From Streptomyces olivochromogenes (GTDB lineage Bacteria; Actinomycetota; Actinomycetes; Streptomycetales; Streptomycetaceae), in NCBI RefSeq assembly GCF_001514115.1, contig NZ_KQ948454.1, forward strand, positions 186,001 to 250,000: 64,000 bases of DNA, read 5' to 3'. A program made the translations under genes and the position numbers. A model generated the notes under the pieces. That model did not search any database. It was not told the origin of the DNA and saw only the letters and a list, made by a program, of their open reading frames with translations. Shown here piece by piece: positions 1 to 8,832 of the stretch (positions within the stretch are counted from its first letter, which is position 1; every line of letters starts with the position of its first letter).

Positions 1-48
1 ACCTTCCGGAAGCACCCGCCCGAACCCGACAGCTAACTCGGTAGGCGG
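1..48 (+). promoter_or_regulatory. ydaO-type c-di-AMP riboswitch, 3' part
   Basis: Bases 22-48 read GAACCCGACAGCTAACTCGG followed by TAGGCGG. This matches the conserved 3' strand of ydaO (c-di-AMP) riboswitches as I remember the motif. Such riboswitches are known upstream of Streptomyces cell-wall hydrolase genes, which fits the NlpC/P60 gene directly downstream. The 5' part lies outside the window. CCTTCCG at 2-8 is complementary to CGGAAGG at 53-59, which covers the ribosome binding site of the next gene. Confidence 0.8.
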
Positions 49-69
49 ATGACGGAAGGAGTCGCCACC

Positions 70-1248
70 TTGGCGTCGCATCGCAAGTGGAGTCCTACGG
101 GTACGCGCATAGCGGGTATACGGACTCCCGCCCTCGCCACGGCGGCCCTCACCTCCGTGGCCCTGCTCTCCCAGACGGCGAACGCCGCGCCCTCGGCCGA
201 CTCCAAGCCGAGCATCGAAGAAGTCGAGAAGAAGGTCGACGACCTCTACCACCAGGCCGAGACGGCGACCGAGAAGTACAACGCGACCAGGGAGAAGACC
301 GCCCAGCAGCGCAAGCGCGTCGACTCCCTCCTCGACGACGTGGCCCAGCGCACCGAGAAGCTCAACACCGCGCGCGAGGAACTGGGTTCGTTCGCCGCGG
401 CGCAGTACCGCACCGGCGCCGCCGCCCCCGACACCGCGAGCCTCCTGCTGGCCGACAATCCGCAGGACTACTTCGACCAGACCCAGCTGATGAACCGTCT
501 GACCACCCGCCAGAAGGCGGCCGTCGACGACTACGTCACCGAGCAGGCCGCCACCACCAAGAAGCGTGCGGAGGCCTCCGAGAGCCTGCAGACGCTCACC
601 ACGGCGCAGAGCGCGCTGAGGACGTCCAAGGCCGACGTCCAGCGCAAGCTCGCCGAGGCCCGCTCGCTGCTGTCGAAGCTGACCGCCGAGGAGAAGGCGC
701 GGCTCGCGGCGATCGAGAAGAAGAAGCGGGAAGCGGCCGACCGCAAGGCGGCGGAGCTGGCCCAGCAGCAGGCCGCGGCGGAGAAGAAGGCCCAGGAGGC
801 GGCCGCCCAGCAGCAGACGGGTTCCGGCACTTCCGGAACCACTGGCTCCACCGGCACCTCCGGGAGTTCGGCCACCGACTCCTCGTACACCGCGAAGGCC
901 GACAAGGCCCTCGCCTTCGCCCGCACCCAGATCGGCAAGCCGTACGTCTGGGGCGCGACCGGGCCCGGCTCCTACGACTGCTCCGGCCTCACCCAGGCCG
1001 CCTGGAAGGCCGCCGGCGTCGCCCTCCCGCGCACCACCTACGACCAGGTGAAGGCGGGCACGACCGTCTCGCTCGCCGACATCAAGCCCGGTGACCTCGT
1101 CTTCTTCTACGACGACATCAGCCACGTCGGCCTCTACATCGGCAACGGCATGATGATCCACGCCCCCAAGCCGGGCGCGTACGTCCGCGAGGAGTCGATC
1201 TTCTACGGCGGCGAGTCGATCATCCACAGCGTGGTGCGTCCGGCCTAA
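70..1248 (+). CDS. NlpC/P60 family secreted cell-wall hydrolase
   Basis: Predicted D,L-endopeptidase that cleaves peptidoglycan stem peptides outside the cell. A signal peptide with a hydrophobic core ends near TANAAPS. A coiled-coil region of about 200 residues rich in Glu, Lys and Ala follows, then a Gly/Ser/Thr linker and a C-terminal NlpC/P60 domain. The catalytic triad is visible: Cys304 in DCSGL, His352 in SHVG and His364 in MIHAP. I chose the TTG at 70 over the ATG at 49 because GGAAGGAG at 54-61 sits 8 bases before it. The c-di-AMP riboswitch upstream suggests control by that nucleotide. A related enzyme lies at 3190-4272. The family assignment is firm; the exact bond cut is inferred. 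Confidence 0.93.
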   Translation: MASHRKWSPTGTRIAGIRTPALATAALTSVALLSQTANAAPSADSKPSIEEVEKKVDDLYHQAETATEKYNATREKTAQQRKRVDSLLDDVAQRTEKLNTAREELGSFAAAQYRTGAAAPDTASLLLADNPQDYFDQTQLMNRLTTRQKAAVDDYVTEQAATTKKRAEASESLQTLTTAQSALRTSKADVQRKLAEARSLLSKLTAEEKARLAAIEKKKREAADRKAAELAQQQAAAEKKAQEAAAQQQTGSGTSGTTGSTGTSGSSATDSSYTAKADKALAFARTQIGKPYVWGATGPGSYDCSGLTQAAWKAAGVALPRTTYDQVKAGTTVSLADIKPGDLVFFYDDISHVGLYIGNGMMIHAPKPGAYVREESIFYGGESIIHSVVRPA

Positions 1249-1263
1249 CGCCCCGGCGCCCGG

Positions 1264-1302
1264 CACGCGCGCGTGGGGCTCATCGGGCTCCACGCGCGCG
1301 TG
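1264..1302 (+). terminator. Terminator hairpin after the first NlpC/P60 gene
   Basis: CACGCGCGCGTGG (1264-1276) pairs perfectly with CCACGCGCGCGTG (1290-1302) around a 13-base loop. It begins 15 bases after the stop codon. No T tract follows, which is normal for Streptomyces. Confidence 0.7.
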
Positions 1303-1343
1303 GCCCGCCGCCAACCCGCTCGAAGGTCCTTAGCATCGGGCCC

Positions 1344-2318
1344 ATGTCAGCCATCTCCCCGCCCGGCACCCGGTGGACCGGCCTGCGCACCTGGTGGGCG
1401 CGGAATCCGCCGGGCGCCGGAGCCGCGATCCTGGCCACCGGCATCATCTCGATCGGGCTGGAGCAGACCGGCTACGAGATCCTGTCCCGGATCGTGCTGG
1501 CCCTGGCGGCCATCGGCTGGCTCGGGCTCGCCGCGGCCTTCGTCGTACGGCTGCTGCGGGAGCGGGAGCGGTGGCTGACGGAGGCCGGTACACCGAGCGC
1601 GCTCACCGCGGTCGCGGCGACCACCGTGCTCGGCACGCGGCTGGTCACACTGGGGTGGGAGGTGCCGGCCGAGGCCCTGCTCGCCCTGTCGGCGGCGCTC
1701 TGGCCGGGGCTGCTCCTCCTGGTCGTACGGCAATGGCGGCCCCGTATGCCCGGAGCGGTGTTCCTCGGCTGTGTGGCCACGCAGGGGCTCGCGGTGCTGG
1801 GTGCGACGCTCGCCCCCGCGACGCACACGGACTGGCTCGCGCACACCGCCCTGGTGCTGTTCTGGCTGGGGCTCGTGCTCTACGCGACGGCGCTGTTCTA
1901 CTTCGACTACCGCGAGGTCGCCACGGGCGCCGGGGACCAGTGGGTCGCGGGCGGCGCGCTCGCGATCTCGGCGCTGGCGGGGTCGAAGCTGATCCTCGCG
2001 TACCAGGCGAACATCTACCTGTGGAACAACGACGACAACGGCGTGCTGCGCTGGGTGACGGAGGCGCTGCTCGTGCTCGTCCTCGGCTCGTACTGCGTAC
2101 TGGCCGTGGCGGAGGCCCTGTGGCCCCGACCGCGCTACGACGTGCTGCGCTGGGCGACCGTGTTCCCGCTGGGGATGACGGCGGTGGCGGCGCTGTCGGT
2201 CGCGGCCGCCATCGGCGTCGGCTGGCTCAAGGGGCTCGGGCAGGTGCTGCTGTGGATCTCGGTCGCGGCGTGGCTGGCGGTGGTGGCCGTAGCGGTCAGG
2301 CGCCCACAGGAGCCGTAG
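1344..2318 (+). CDS. Multipass membrane protein, possibly TDT/SLAC1-like
   Basis: A 324-residue protein with about nine or ten hydrophobic segments. The AAILATGIISIG stretch near the N-terminus and the WATVFPLGMTAVAALS segment near the C-terminus resemble the tellurite-resistance/C4-dicarboxylate (TDT, SLAC1-like) transporter family. The substrate cannot be told from the sequence. TAGCAT at 1331-1336 stands seven bases before the ATG with no ribosome binding site between, so the mRNA may be leaderless. It is a single gene between the two NlpC/P60 genes, with no clear functional link to them. Confidence 0.8.
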   Translation: MSAISPPGTRWTGLRTWWARNPPGAGAAILATGIISIGLEQTGYEILSRIVLALAAIGWLGLAAAFVVRLLRERERWLTEAGTPSALTAVAATTVLGTRLVTLGWEVPAEALLALSAALWPGLLLLVVRQWRPRMPGAVFLGCVATQGLAVLGATLAPATHTDWLAHTALVLFWLGLVLYATALFYFDYREVATGAGDQWVAGGALAISALAGSKLILAYQANIYLWNNDDNGVLRWVTEALLVLVLGSYCVLAVAEALWPRPRYDVLRWATVFPLGMTAVAALSVAAAIGVGWLKGLGQVLLWISVAAWLAVVAVAVRRPQEP

Positions 2319-2424
2319 CGGTCGGGCCTCCGCGGGAGCCGTAGCGGTCAGGTGTCCGGATGCCGCCGTGATCGTCAGGTGTCCGGAAGCGCCGTAGCCG
2401 TACGTGGGGGCCTTCGGGGGGCCA

Positions 2425-2778
2425 TCAGGTCCAGAGCACCGCGATGAAGATGTTCGCGGTCGTGAGCAGCCCTACGAGCCCGAACAGGCCCTTGTCCACC
2501 TTCTCGTCGTCCCGCTTCACATAGACGAGTCCGAGGATCACGATCAGCAGGGCGAGCTTCACGCCGATCTTGATGGTGTTGACCGAGTGGTCGTCGGCCT
2601 GGTTGAGGCCGACGAGGGCGACGCCCGTGACCAGCATGGTCAGCGCGCCGTGCAGCATGGCGGGGACGAACCGGGCGGTGCCCTGGCCCATCGCCTTCAT
2701 CTGGGTGAGGAAACCGCCGAGGAGCGAGGCGATGCCGATGATGTGCAGGCCGACGAAGAGATGGATGAGTACGTCCAT
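2425..2778 (-). CDS. Small four-helix membrane protein
   Basis: A 117-residue protein starting MDVLIHLFVGLHIIG, with about four transmembrane segments and a short charged loop (YVKRDDEKVDKG). It looks like a conserved actinobacterial integral membrane protein of unknown function. I chose the ATG at 2778 because the frame upstream of it is Arg/Gly-rich and unlike a membrane protein start. The gene converges with the TDT-like gene. The 106-bp gap between them holds direct repeats of GGAGCCGTAGCGGTC and GTCAGGTGTCCGGA. I cannot assign a role. Confidence 0.75.
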   Translation of the reverse strand: MDVLIHLFVGLHIIGIASLLGGFLTQMKAMGQGTARFVPAMLHGALTMLVTGVALVGLNQADDHSVNTIKIGVKLALLIVILGLVYVKRDDEKVDKGLFGLVGLLTTANIFIAVLWT

Positions 2779-3000
2779 GGAGCCGGAGCCTAATCGGCGA
2801 CCCCGACCCCTCTTGTCACCGGCCCACCCCCTGTAGACCCGTACCACCTGGGAACCACCGATTGTCCCGGAACCGCCCCATCGGTCATCACACCGCGTGA
2901 AGTCGACGGCGCCGGGCCGGGATCACGGTCGCATTCGGTCACCCCGCGATCCAGTGGCGCCACTTCCGTACTTGGCGTTACCGGGACATCACTCTCAGGT

Positions 3001-3189
3001 TTAGCGTCCTCCACCAGGTGACCGGCTCCCCACCGCCGCCCGGGCCAGGGGCGGCAGCCGGACACCACCGCCGAGAAAGGTCCGGCGGCGGCCCGCTCCC
3101 CCTGTGTGGGCCGCCGCCGGACGTGTCCCCGCTGACCGCGCTCGTCCCCGGCGGTCGTAGGCAAGTCCCCGGGAAGGATGTGGGCCCTC
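3001..3189 (+). promoter_or_regulatory. Structured 5' leader of the second NlpC/P60 gene
   Basis: The 411 bases between the divergent genes hold no coding frame, but the last 190 fold well. CCGGCT/AGCCGG with inner GCCGCC/GGCGGC forms a hairpin at 3022-3061. GTCCGGCGGCGGCCC (3080-3094) pairs perfectly with GGGCCGCCGCCGGAC (3108-3122). The stretch ends GGTCGTAGGCAAG just before the ribosome binding site, faintly like the ydaO 3' end at the window start. It may be a diverged riboswitch. The folding is seen; the identity is a guess. Confidence 0.45.
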
Positions 3190-4272
3190 GTGGCAGCGCA
3201 CCGAAAGCCCAGACAGCGCTCGCTCGGCGGAAACACGGCCCGCACAGCCGTGACCATCGCCCTCGCGGGCGCGGCCACGGCGACGGGCTTCGACGGGACG
3301 GGGCACGCGGACCCGCAGCTGTCGCCGGCACAGGTGAAGGCCAAGGTGGACAAGTTGTACGAGGAGGCGGAGGTCGCCACCCAGAAGTACGACGGCGCGA
3401 AGGACAAGGCCGACAAGGCCGAGCAGCGGCTGAACGCGCTGCGCGACGAGGCGGCACGCAAGGAGGACCGGCTCAACACGGCGCGGGACGCACTGGGTTC
3501 GATCGCCGCCGCGCAGTACCGCAGCGGCGGCCTGGACCCCGCGCTGCAACTCGCTCTCTCCGACGACCCCGACCAGTACCTGGAAGGGGCCGCGTTCGCC
3601 GAGCGGGCCGGCGACCGGCAGGCGGAGGCCGTGGCTCGGGTACGCAAGCAGCTGCGGGAGATCGAGCAGCTGCGCGGGGCCGCGCATGTCGAGCTGGCCT
3701 CGCTCAAGTCGCGTCAGGCGGAGCTGAAGCGGGCCAAGAAGGCGATCACCGGGAAGCTGGACACGGCGCGGCAGCTGCTGTCGCGGCTCACCGACGAGCA
3801 GCGCGCGCAGCTGGGGGACCTGGGAGCGGCCGGGGGTACGGGAAGCGCCGGGCAGCGCGCCTCGCGCTCCGCCGCGCGGGACCTCGGCCCGGTGTCGTCG
3901 CCCGGCTCCGTCGCGGCACCCAACTCCCGTGCGGCGGAGGCCGTCGCCTACGCCTACGGGAAGCTCGGCAGCCCCTACGTCTGGGGCGCCACCGGACCCG
4001 ACGCCTTCGACTGCTCGGGCCTGGCCCAGGCCGCGTACCGCGCCGCGGGCATCTCGCTGCCACGCACGACGTACGCGCAGATCAACGCGGGGCGCCGGGT
4101 CTCACGGTCCGAACTCCGCCCCGGTGACCTGGTGTTCTTCTACTCGGGAATCAGCCATGTGGGCATCTACGTGGGAAACGGCCAGATGATCCACGCCCCG
4201 AACCCGTCGGCGCCCGTGCGGCTGGCGCCGGTCGACGAGATGCCGTTCGCGGGAGCCACCCGAGTGGCGTGA
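3190..4272 (+). CDS. NlpC/P60 family secreted cell-wall hydrolase
   Basis: Paralogue of the protein at 70-1248 with the same plan. An N-terminal export region is followed by a coiled coil of about 190 residues, a short linker and a C-terminal NlpC/P60 domain with Cys275 in DCSGL, then SHVG and MIHAP carrying the two His residues. It probably cleaves peptidoglycan stem peptides. I chose the GTG at 3190 over the ATG at 3178: GGAAGGA at 3171-3177 abuts the ATG but lies 12 bases from the GTG, which is long but usable. Its first residues (MAAHRKPRQ) then match the paralogue's start (MASHRKW). The coiled coil may hold the active site closed, as proposed for mycobacterial RipA-like enzymes. Confidence 0.92.
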   Translation: MAAHRKPRQRSLGGNTARTAVTIALAGAATATGFDGTGHADPQLSPAQVKAKVDKLYEEAEVATQKYDGAKDKADKAEQRLNALRDEAARKEDRLNTARDALGSIAAAQYRSGGLDPALQLALSDDPDQYLEGAAFAERAGDRQAEAVARVRKQLREIEQLRGAAHVELASLKSRQAELKRAKKAITGKLDTARQLLSRLTDEQRAQLGDLGAAGGTGSAGQRASRSAARDLGPVSSPGSVAAPNSRAAEAVAYAYGKLGSPYVWGATGPDAFDCSGLAQAAYRAAGISLPRTTYAQINAGRRVSRSELRPGDLVFFYSGISHVGIYVGNGQMIHAPNPSAPVRLAPVDEMPFAGATRVA

Positions 4273-4409
4273 AAGACGCGGGGGCGACCGCGGTGTGGTG
4301 CGGACGGAGAAGTGGATCACGGTAGCGTCGGCGCGGACTCTGTTTCCGTCGTCATCGCTCCGTCGTCCTGTCGTCGTTCCGTCGTCGCTCCGTCGTCCGA
4401 GAGGTCCTG

Positions 4410-5042
4410 ATGCCCGGCTCTCTGCTGCCGCCTCCGCCGCCGCCCGCGCACATCAGGACCTGGCCGGACCGCGCCGCGCTGCTGGCCGACCGGGGGCGGG
4501 CCCTGGAGGAGCTGCGCAGGCGGAGCCTCGGAGTGCACCGGGTGCTGCTGCTCTGGCTGCTGGCGCTCGCGGCGATCGTCGGCTGGGCGCTGCTGGTGCT
4601 GCCGCTGCGACAACTCGAGCAGCGCGACCCCACCGGCTTCGTCCTGGGCCCGCTCTTCGCCCTGCTGGGCCTGGCCGCGCTCGCCCCGACCGTCGTCGCC
4701 GTCGCCCTCTCCGTGCGCCGGGACCATCACATACACCGACTGCTCGACGCCTGGTCCGCGTTGGACCGGCATCCCGCGACCGACTCCCGGCTGCGCTCCC
4801 CCGGCCTCAGCCTCTTCTGGCTGCTCTCCTCGCTCGGCGTCTGCGCGATCGGCGCCTGGACGTCCTTCACGGCGGCCGCGCGGGCCGAGCCCGGCCACCC
4901 CCTGTACAGCGATGTCGTCCAGGGCATGGGCATCGGCCTGATCCTGTGGCTGACCGGCCTCATCGGCATCGTGAAGGCCGTACGTCACTACCGCTGGGCG
5001 CTACGGATACTGGGCCGGGCGCCCGACGCGGAACACCGGTAG
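4410..5042 (+). CDS. Integral membrane protein of unknown function
   Basis: A 210-residue protein with a Pro-rich start, MPGSLLPPPPPPAHI, and four predicted transmembrane helices: near 46-70, 77-100, 130-150 and 170-190. GAGAGG lies 5-10 bases before the ATG. It shows no recognisable enzymatic motif. It ends 22 bp from the convergent response regulator gene, too little for a separate terminator on each strand. I do not recognise a family beyond conserved Streptomyces membrane protein. Confidence 0.8.
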   Translation: MPGSLLPPPPPPAHIRTWPDRAALLADRGRALEELRRRSLGVHRVLLLWLLALAAIVGWALLVLPLRQLEQRDPTGFVLGPLFALLGLAALAPTVVAVALSVRRDHHIHRLLDAWSALDRHPATDSRLRSPGLSLFWLLSSLGVCAIGAWTSFTAAARAEPGHPLYSDVVQGMGIGLILWLTGLIGIVKAVRHYRWALRILGRAPDAEHR

Positions 5043-5064
5043 GCAACCCTCTCGGCGCGATCGG

Positions 5065-5901
5065 CTAGACCAGCCGACGCGCGGTGGCCCATCGGGTCAG
5101 CTCGTGCCGGTTCGACAGCTGGAGCTTCCTGAGGACCGCCGAGACGTGCGACTCGACCGTCTTCACCGAGATGAACAGCTGCTTGGCGATCTCCTTGTAG
5201 GCGTAGCCGCGGGCGATGAGACGCAGGACCTCGCGCTCGCGCTGGGTGAGACGGTCGAGGTCCTCGTCGACGGGCGGGGCGTCGGTGGAGGCGAACGCGT
5301 CCAGGACGAATCCGGCCAGGCGGGGCGAGAAGACCGCGTCGCCGTCCTGGACGCGGAAGACGGAGTCCACCAGGTCCGTGCCGGTGATGGTCTTGGTGAC
5401 GTACCCACGGGCTCCGCCGCGGATCACACCGATGACGTCCTCCGCGGCGTCCGACACGGAGAGCGCGAGGAAACGGACGGGCTGCCGGGCGTCGGCCATC
5501 AACGGGGCGCAGCGGCGCAGCACTTCGACACCGCCGCCGCCGGGCAGATGGACGTCGAGCAGGACGACCTCGGGCCGGGTGGCCGTGATGACCGTGACCG
5601 CCTGGTCGACGTCCGCGGCCTCGCCGACCACCTCGACGCCGGTCCGCTCGGTCTCTCCGATCTCGGCCTGTACTCCCGTACGGAACATGCGGTGGTCGTC
5701 GACGAGCACGACCCGCACACGGCGTCCGCCCTCGGCAGCAGCAGTGGGCGCGCCCGCACCGGCGACGGACTCGGCGGCCGACCCGGTGGTCGACCCGGGC
5801 GCGGCCTCAGCCCCGGCCCCCGTCCCGGCCGTACCCACGGCGGCATCCTCCGGCCCGTTCGATGCCGGGGTCTGCCCGGTCGGTCCGTTCACGTCGCTCA
5901 T
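5065..5901 (-). CDS. LuxR/NarL-family response regulator
   Basis: Response regulator of the two-component pair with the kinase at 5898-7223. The receiver domain (about residues 61-185) has the acidic pair in LVDDH and the phospho-acceptor Asp116 in LLDVHLPGGG. A LuxR-type helix-turn-helix follows near 210-275, with LTQREREVLRLIARG and KTVESHVSAVLRKL. The first 60 residues are an Ala/Gly/Thr-rich, probably disordered extension that is unusual for the family. The start overlaps the kinase stop as ATGA, so translation is coupled. The pair probably responds to envelope stress, judged from the PspC domain of the kinase. Confidence 0.93.
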   Translation of the reverse strand: MSDVNGPTGQTPASNGPEDAAVGTAGTGAGAEAAPGSTTGSAAESVAGAGAPTAAAEGGRRVRVVLVDDHRMFRTGVQAEIGETERTGVEVVGEAADVDQAVTVITATRPEVVLLDVHLPGGGGVEVLRRCAPLMADARQPVRFLALSVSDAAEDVIGVIRGGARGYVTKTITGTDLVDSVFRVQDGDAVFSPRLAGFVLDAFASTDAPPVDEDLDRLTQREREVLRLIARGYAYKEIAKQLFISVKTVESHVSAVLRKLQLSNRHELTRWATARRLV

Positions 5902-7223
5902 GACGTCTTCTCCGCCCTTTCCATCTCCAGCTCGACCTCCGTGCCGCCGTCCGGCACCGCGCGCAGTCGCGCCGTGCCGCCGTTGCGCTCCATGCGGCCG
6001 ATGATCGATTCTCTAACGCCCATGCGGTCGGCGGGTATCCCGTCGAGATCGAAGCCTGGACCGCGGTCGCGGACGGACACGAAGACCGTCCTGCCCTCGA
6101 CTTCGGCGTAGACCTGTACGGCGCCGCCCTCGCCACCGTACTTGGCGGCGTTCACCATCGCTTCCCGCGCGGCCTGCATCTGTGCGGTCAGGCCCTCGTC
6201 GAGCGGGCAGTCGCCCACGACGACGACCTCGATGGGGACGCCGTGCTTGTCCTCGACCTCGGCCGCGTTGCGACGGACCGCCTCGGCCAGGGTCGCCGGC
6301 TCGTCCGCCTCGTCCTTGCCGGTGCCCTCCGGTTTGTAGAGCCAGGCGCGCAGGTCGCGCTCCTGGGCGCGGGCGAGCCGTCGCACCTCGTTCGCGTTCT
6401 CCGCGTTGCGCTGGATCAGGGTCAGGGTGTGCAGCACCGAGTCGTGGACGTGGGCGGCGACCTCGGCCCGCTCCTGGGCGCGGATGCGCATCAGGCGCTC
6501 CTCGGAGAGGTCCTGGGTCATGCGCACGAGATAGGGGCCGGCGAGGAGCGCCGTGCCGACCAGGACCGCGAGTGCCGCCTGGAGGACCGACCCGAGGTGG
6601 GCCGCCGAGCCCTGGAGCACGAATATTCCGGAGACGCCCGCGGTGACGAGCAGGACACCGGCCGCGGAGCGCAGCAGCGTGAGCGTACGACGACGACGGC
6701 CGACCTCGACCCAGCGGGCCCGTCGCGCGTTGTCCGCCTGGCGCCAGACCAGGGCGACGCCCGCACCGACGAGAACGGTCGGCCAGAGATAGGCCCTTGC
6801 CCCACCGCCGAGATTCACATTGCCGACGAAGACCATGGCCACGACGACCATGAGGAGCAGGGCGACCATCTGGCCCCGGTCCGGCTTGCGGGCCACGAGT
6901 CTGCGGCGGCCGTCCGGGGCGGTCTCGGTGGTGAAGGCCGAGGTACGCCCGGAGTCGACGCCGCCGACGCCGAGCGGCACGAAGAACCAGAACGCGGCAT
7001 AGAGCAGCGCCCCGAGACCGTCCGCCATGAACAGGCCGACGAACACCAGCCGCACCCAGATCACCGGCAGCCCGAGATGCCCGGCGAGCCCTCGCGCCAC
7101 GCCCCCGAGCCAGCGACCGTCGCTGCTGCGGTAGAGCTTGCGCGGGGGCCGCGGGTCGTCGAGGGGCACTGCTGCGGCTTCCGGCATGCCATCGATGTTC
7201 ACACGGGCGGAGGGCAGGAGCAT
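5898..7223 (-). CDS. PspC-domain sensor histidine kinase
   Basis: Membrane histidine kinase whose N-terminus carries a PspC domain (about residues 28-88, LYRSSDGRWLGGVARGLAGH). Further membrane helices follow near 118-137, 145-160, 186-204 and 213-233. The HisKA_3 dimerisation helix has AAHVHDSVLHTL with the likely phospho-acceptor His260. The HATPase domain has VNAAKYGG and the G-rich DRGPGFDLDGIP box. PspC proteins sense membrane stress in other bacteria. The start is uncertain: the ATG at 7223 has only a poor binding site, and an ATG at 7187 gives MPEAAAVP. It is divergent from another PspC protein. Confidence 0.92.
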   Translation of the reverse strand: MLLPSARVNIDGMPEAAAVPLDDPRPPRKLYRSSDGRWLGGVARGLAGHLGLPVIWVRLVFVGLFMADGLGALLYAAFWFFVPLGVGGVDSGRTSAFTTETAPDGRRRLVARKPDRGQMVALLLMVVVAMVFVGNVNLGGGARAYLWPTVLVGAGVALVWRQADNARRARWVEVGRRRRTLTLLRSAAGVLLVTAGVSGIFVLQGSAAHLGSVLQAALAVLVGTALLAGPYLVRMTQDLSEERLMRIRAQERAEVAAHVHDSVLHTLTLIQRNAENANEVRRLARAQERDLRAWLYKPEGTGKDEADEPATLAEAVRRNAAEVEDKHGVPIEVVVVGDCPLDEGLTAQMQAAREAMVNAAKYGGEGGAVQVYAEVEGRTVFVSVRDRGPGFDLDGIPADRMGVRESIIGRMERNGGTARLRAVPDGGTEVELEMERAEKTS

Positions 7224-7365
7224 CAGGGTCGACCCCCGAGACTCCCCTGATCTTCGAGAGACCGGTGCTCGAACGGTTCCCTCCGCCCCCGTCAGGGCCG
7301 ATATCAGGGTTCGGCCAGGGTCGTCCCGACTGCCGCCGGGCCTTCCCGCCCGTCACCATGGACTC

Positions 7366-8832
7366 ATGACAGATCAGCAGCGCGCGGCAGCGGAGCCGGA
7401 TCCGGGCCCCGGCCCGGGCGCCCCACCGTCGGGCGCCGGGCCGCGGGACGCCGTGCCGCCCTCCGCGGGCACCGCCACGGGCGCCGGGGGAGCCGCGGAG
7501 GGCGCGGGAGCGCCGGGCGCGACAGGTGAGGAACCGCGCGCGCACGGGGCGCCGCCCGTGCCCGAGGGCCCGCGCAGGTTCCGGCGCGACCGGCGGCAGA
7601 AGATGCTGGGCGGTGTGTGCGCCGGGCTGGGGCGGCAGTGCGACATGGACCCGGTGATCTTCCGGATCGTGCTCGCCGTGCTCTCCGCCACGGGCGGCAT
7701 CGGTCTCATCTTCTACGGCTTCGTCTGGCTGTTCGTTCCCTACGACGACGAGGAGGAGAACGAGGTCCGCAAGCTCCTCACCGGCCGCGTCGACGGCCAC
7801 GCGCTGGCGGCCGTGCTCTTCGCGCTGGTCGGCTGCGGGGTGTTCCTGTCGATGTTGAGCAACGGCAGTGTGCTGACGTTCGCCGTCGTCCTCTCCCTGC
7901 TTCTCGCGGGCGCGGGGTACTGGTCGCAGCAGCGCGGCGCCCCCGACCCCGACCCGCTCGCCGCCCAGGCGGTGGCGGACGCCCCGCCGGAGGCGCAGGC
8001 CCCGCCCGTCCCCGTCTCCTACCCCTCCTGGTGGCGCGACCCGATCGTCAAGGACGGCTCGCACGTGGGCGGCACCGGCTATCTGTGGGGCCCGCCGGAC
8101 GCCCGGGACCGGGATGTCGCGGCGGCACTCAACATCGCCCGCGGCATGCCCCGCCCCGACATACGGGACCTCCGTGCGGCCCGTGAGCCGCAGCCGCGCG
8201 GCCCGCGCTGGATCGGCGGCTGGGTCTTCCTGCTCGCGCTGGTCGCGGGCGGCCTCGGCACGGGCCTGACGTGGAACGAGCATCCGCTCGCCACCAGCCT
8301 GCAGACCGGTCTGTCCTGCGCGCTCGTCGTGTTCGGCCTGGGTATAGCACTCAGCGCGTTCGTGGGGCGTACGGGCGCGGGGTCGATCTTCCTCGCAGTG
8401 ATCACGGCGGCGCTGCTGGCCGGCTCCGTGGCCATGCCGAAGGACATCAGCACCCACTGGATGCGGGTCGAGTGGACTCCCAGGACCGCTGCCGCCGTGC
8501 CGGAGAGTTTCGACCTCGGCACGGGGGTGGGCACCCTCGATCTCACCCATCTCGGCCTCACCAAGGGCCAGACGGTGACGACGACCGCGGAGGTGGGCGC
8601 GGGCCAGTTGAAGGTGATCGTCCCCAAGGACGCGACCGTGAAGCTGAACATCGACGTGGGCGTCGGGGACATCCAGTTGCCGGGTGACGGCAAGAAGGAC
8701 GTGGACGTGGAACCGGGCAAGCACAAGCAGGTGACCCTGCCGGCCCCGACCGGCAGCAAGAACGGCGGCACGCTCGACCTGAACCTCCAGGTCGGCGTGG
8801 GACAGGCGGAGGTGATCCGTGCCACGTCATGA
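7366..8832 (+). CDS. PspC-domain membrane protein with C-terminal toastrack-like domain
   Basis: The first ~70 residues are Gly/Pro/Ala-rich and probably disordered. A PspC domain follows (FRRDRRQKMLGGVCAGLGRQ), then several transmembrane helices. The last 110 residues are repetitive beta-rich (VGTLDLTHLGL, GVGDIQLPG, NLQVGVGQAEV), like the LiaF/DUF4097 toastrack fold of membrane-stress sensors. I chose the ATG at 7366 because the frame upstream overlaps the kinase promoter region. The gene is divergent from the PspC kinase by 142 bp and is likely a partner or target of that system. Confidence 0.88.
   Translation: MTDQQRAAAEPDPGPGPGAPPSGAGPRDAVPPSAGTATGAGGAAEGAGAPGATGEEPRAHGAPPVPEGPRRFRRDRRQKMLGGVCAGLGRQCDMDPVIFRIVLAVLSATGGIGLIFYGFVWLFVPYDDEEENEVRKLLTGRVDGHALAAVLFALVGCGVFLSMLSNGSVLTFAVVLSLLLAGAGYWSQQRGAPDPDPLAAQAVADAPPEAQAPPVPVSYPSWWRDPIVKDGSHVGGTGYLWGPPDARDRDVAAALNIARGMPRPDIRDLRAAREPQPRGPRWIGGWVFLLALVAGGLGTGLTWNEHPLATSLQTGLSCALVVFGLGIALSAFVGRTGAGSIFLAVITAALLAGSVAMPKDISTHWMRVEWTPRTAAAVPESFDLGTGVGTLDLTHLGLTKGQTVTTTAEVGAGQLKVIVPKDATVKLNIDVGVGDIQLPGDGKKDVDVEPGKHKQVTLPAPTGSKNGGTLDLNLQVGVGQAEVIRATS

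Noticed and set aside
6013..8724. Long minus-strand frame opposite the PspC genes
   Set aside because: It overlaps the proven kinase in another frame, crosses the divergent PspC gene antisense and has no start signal or domain.
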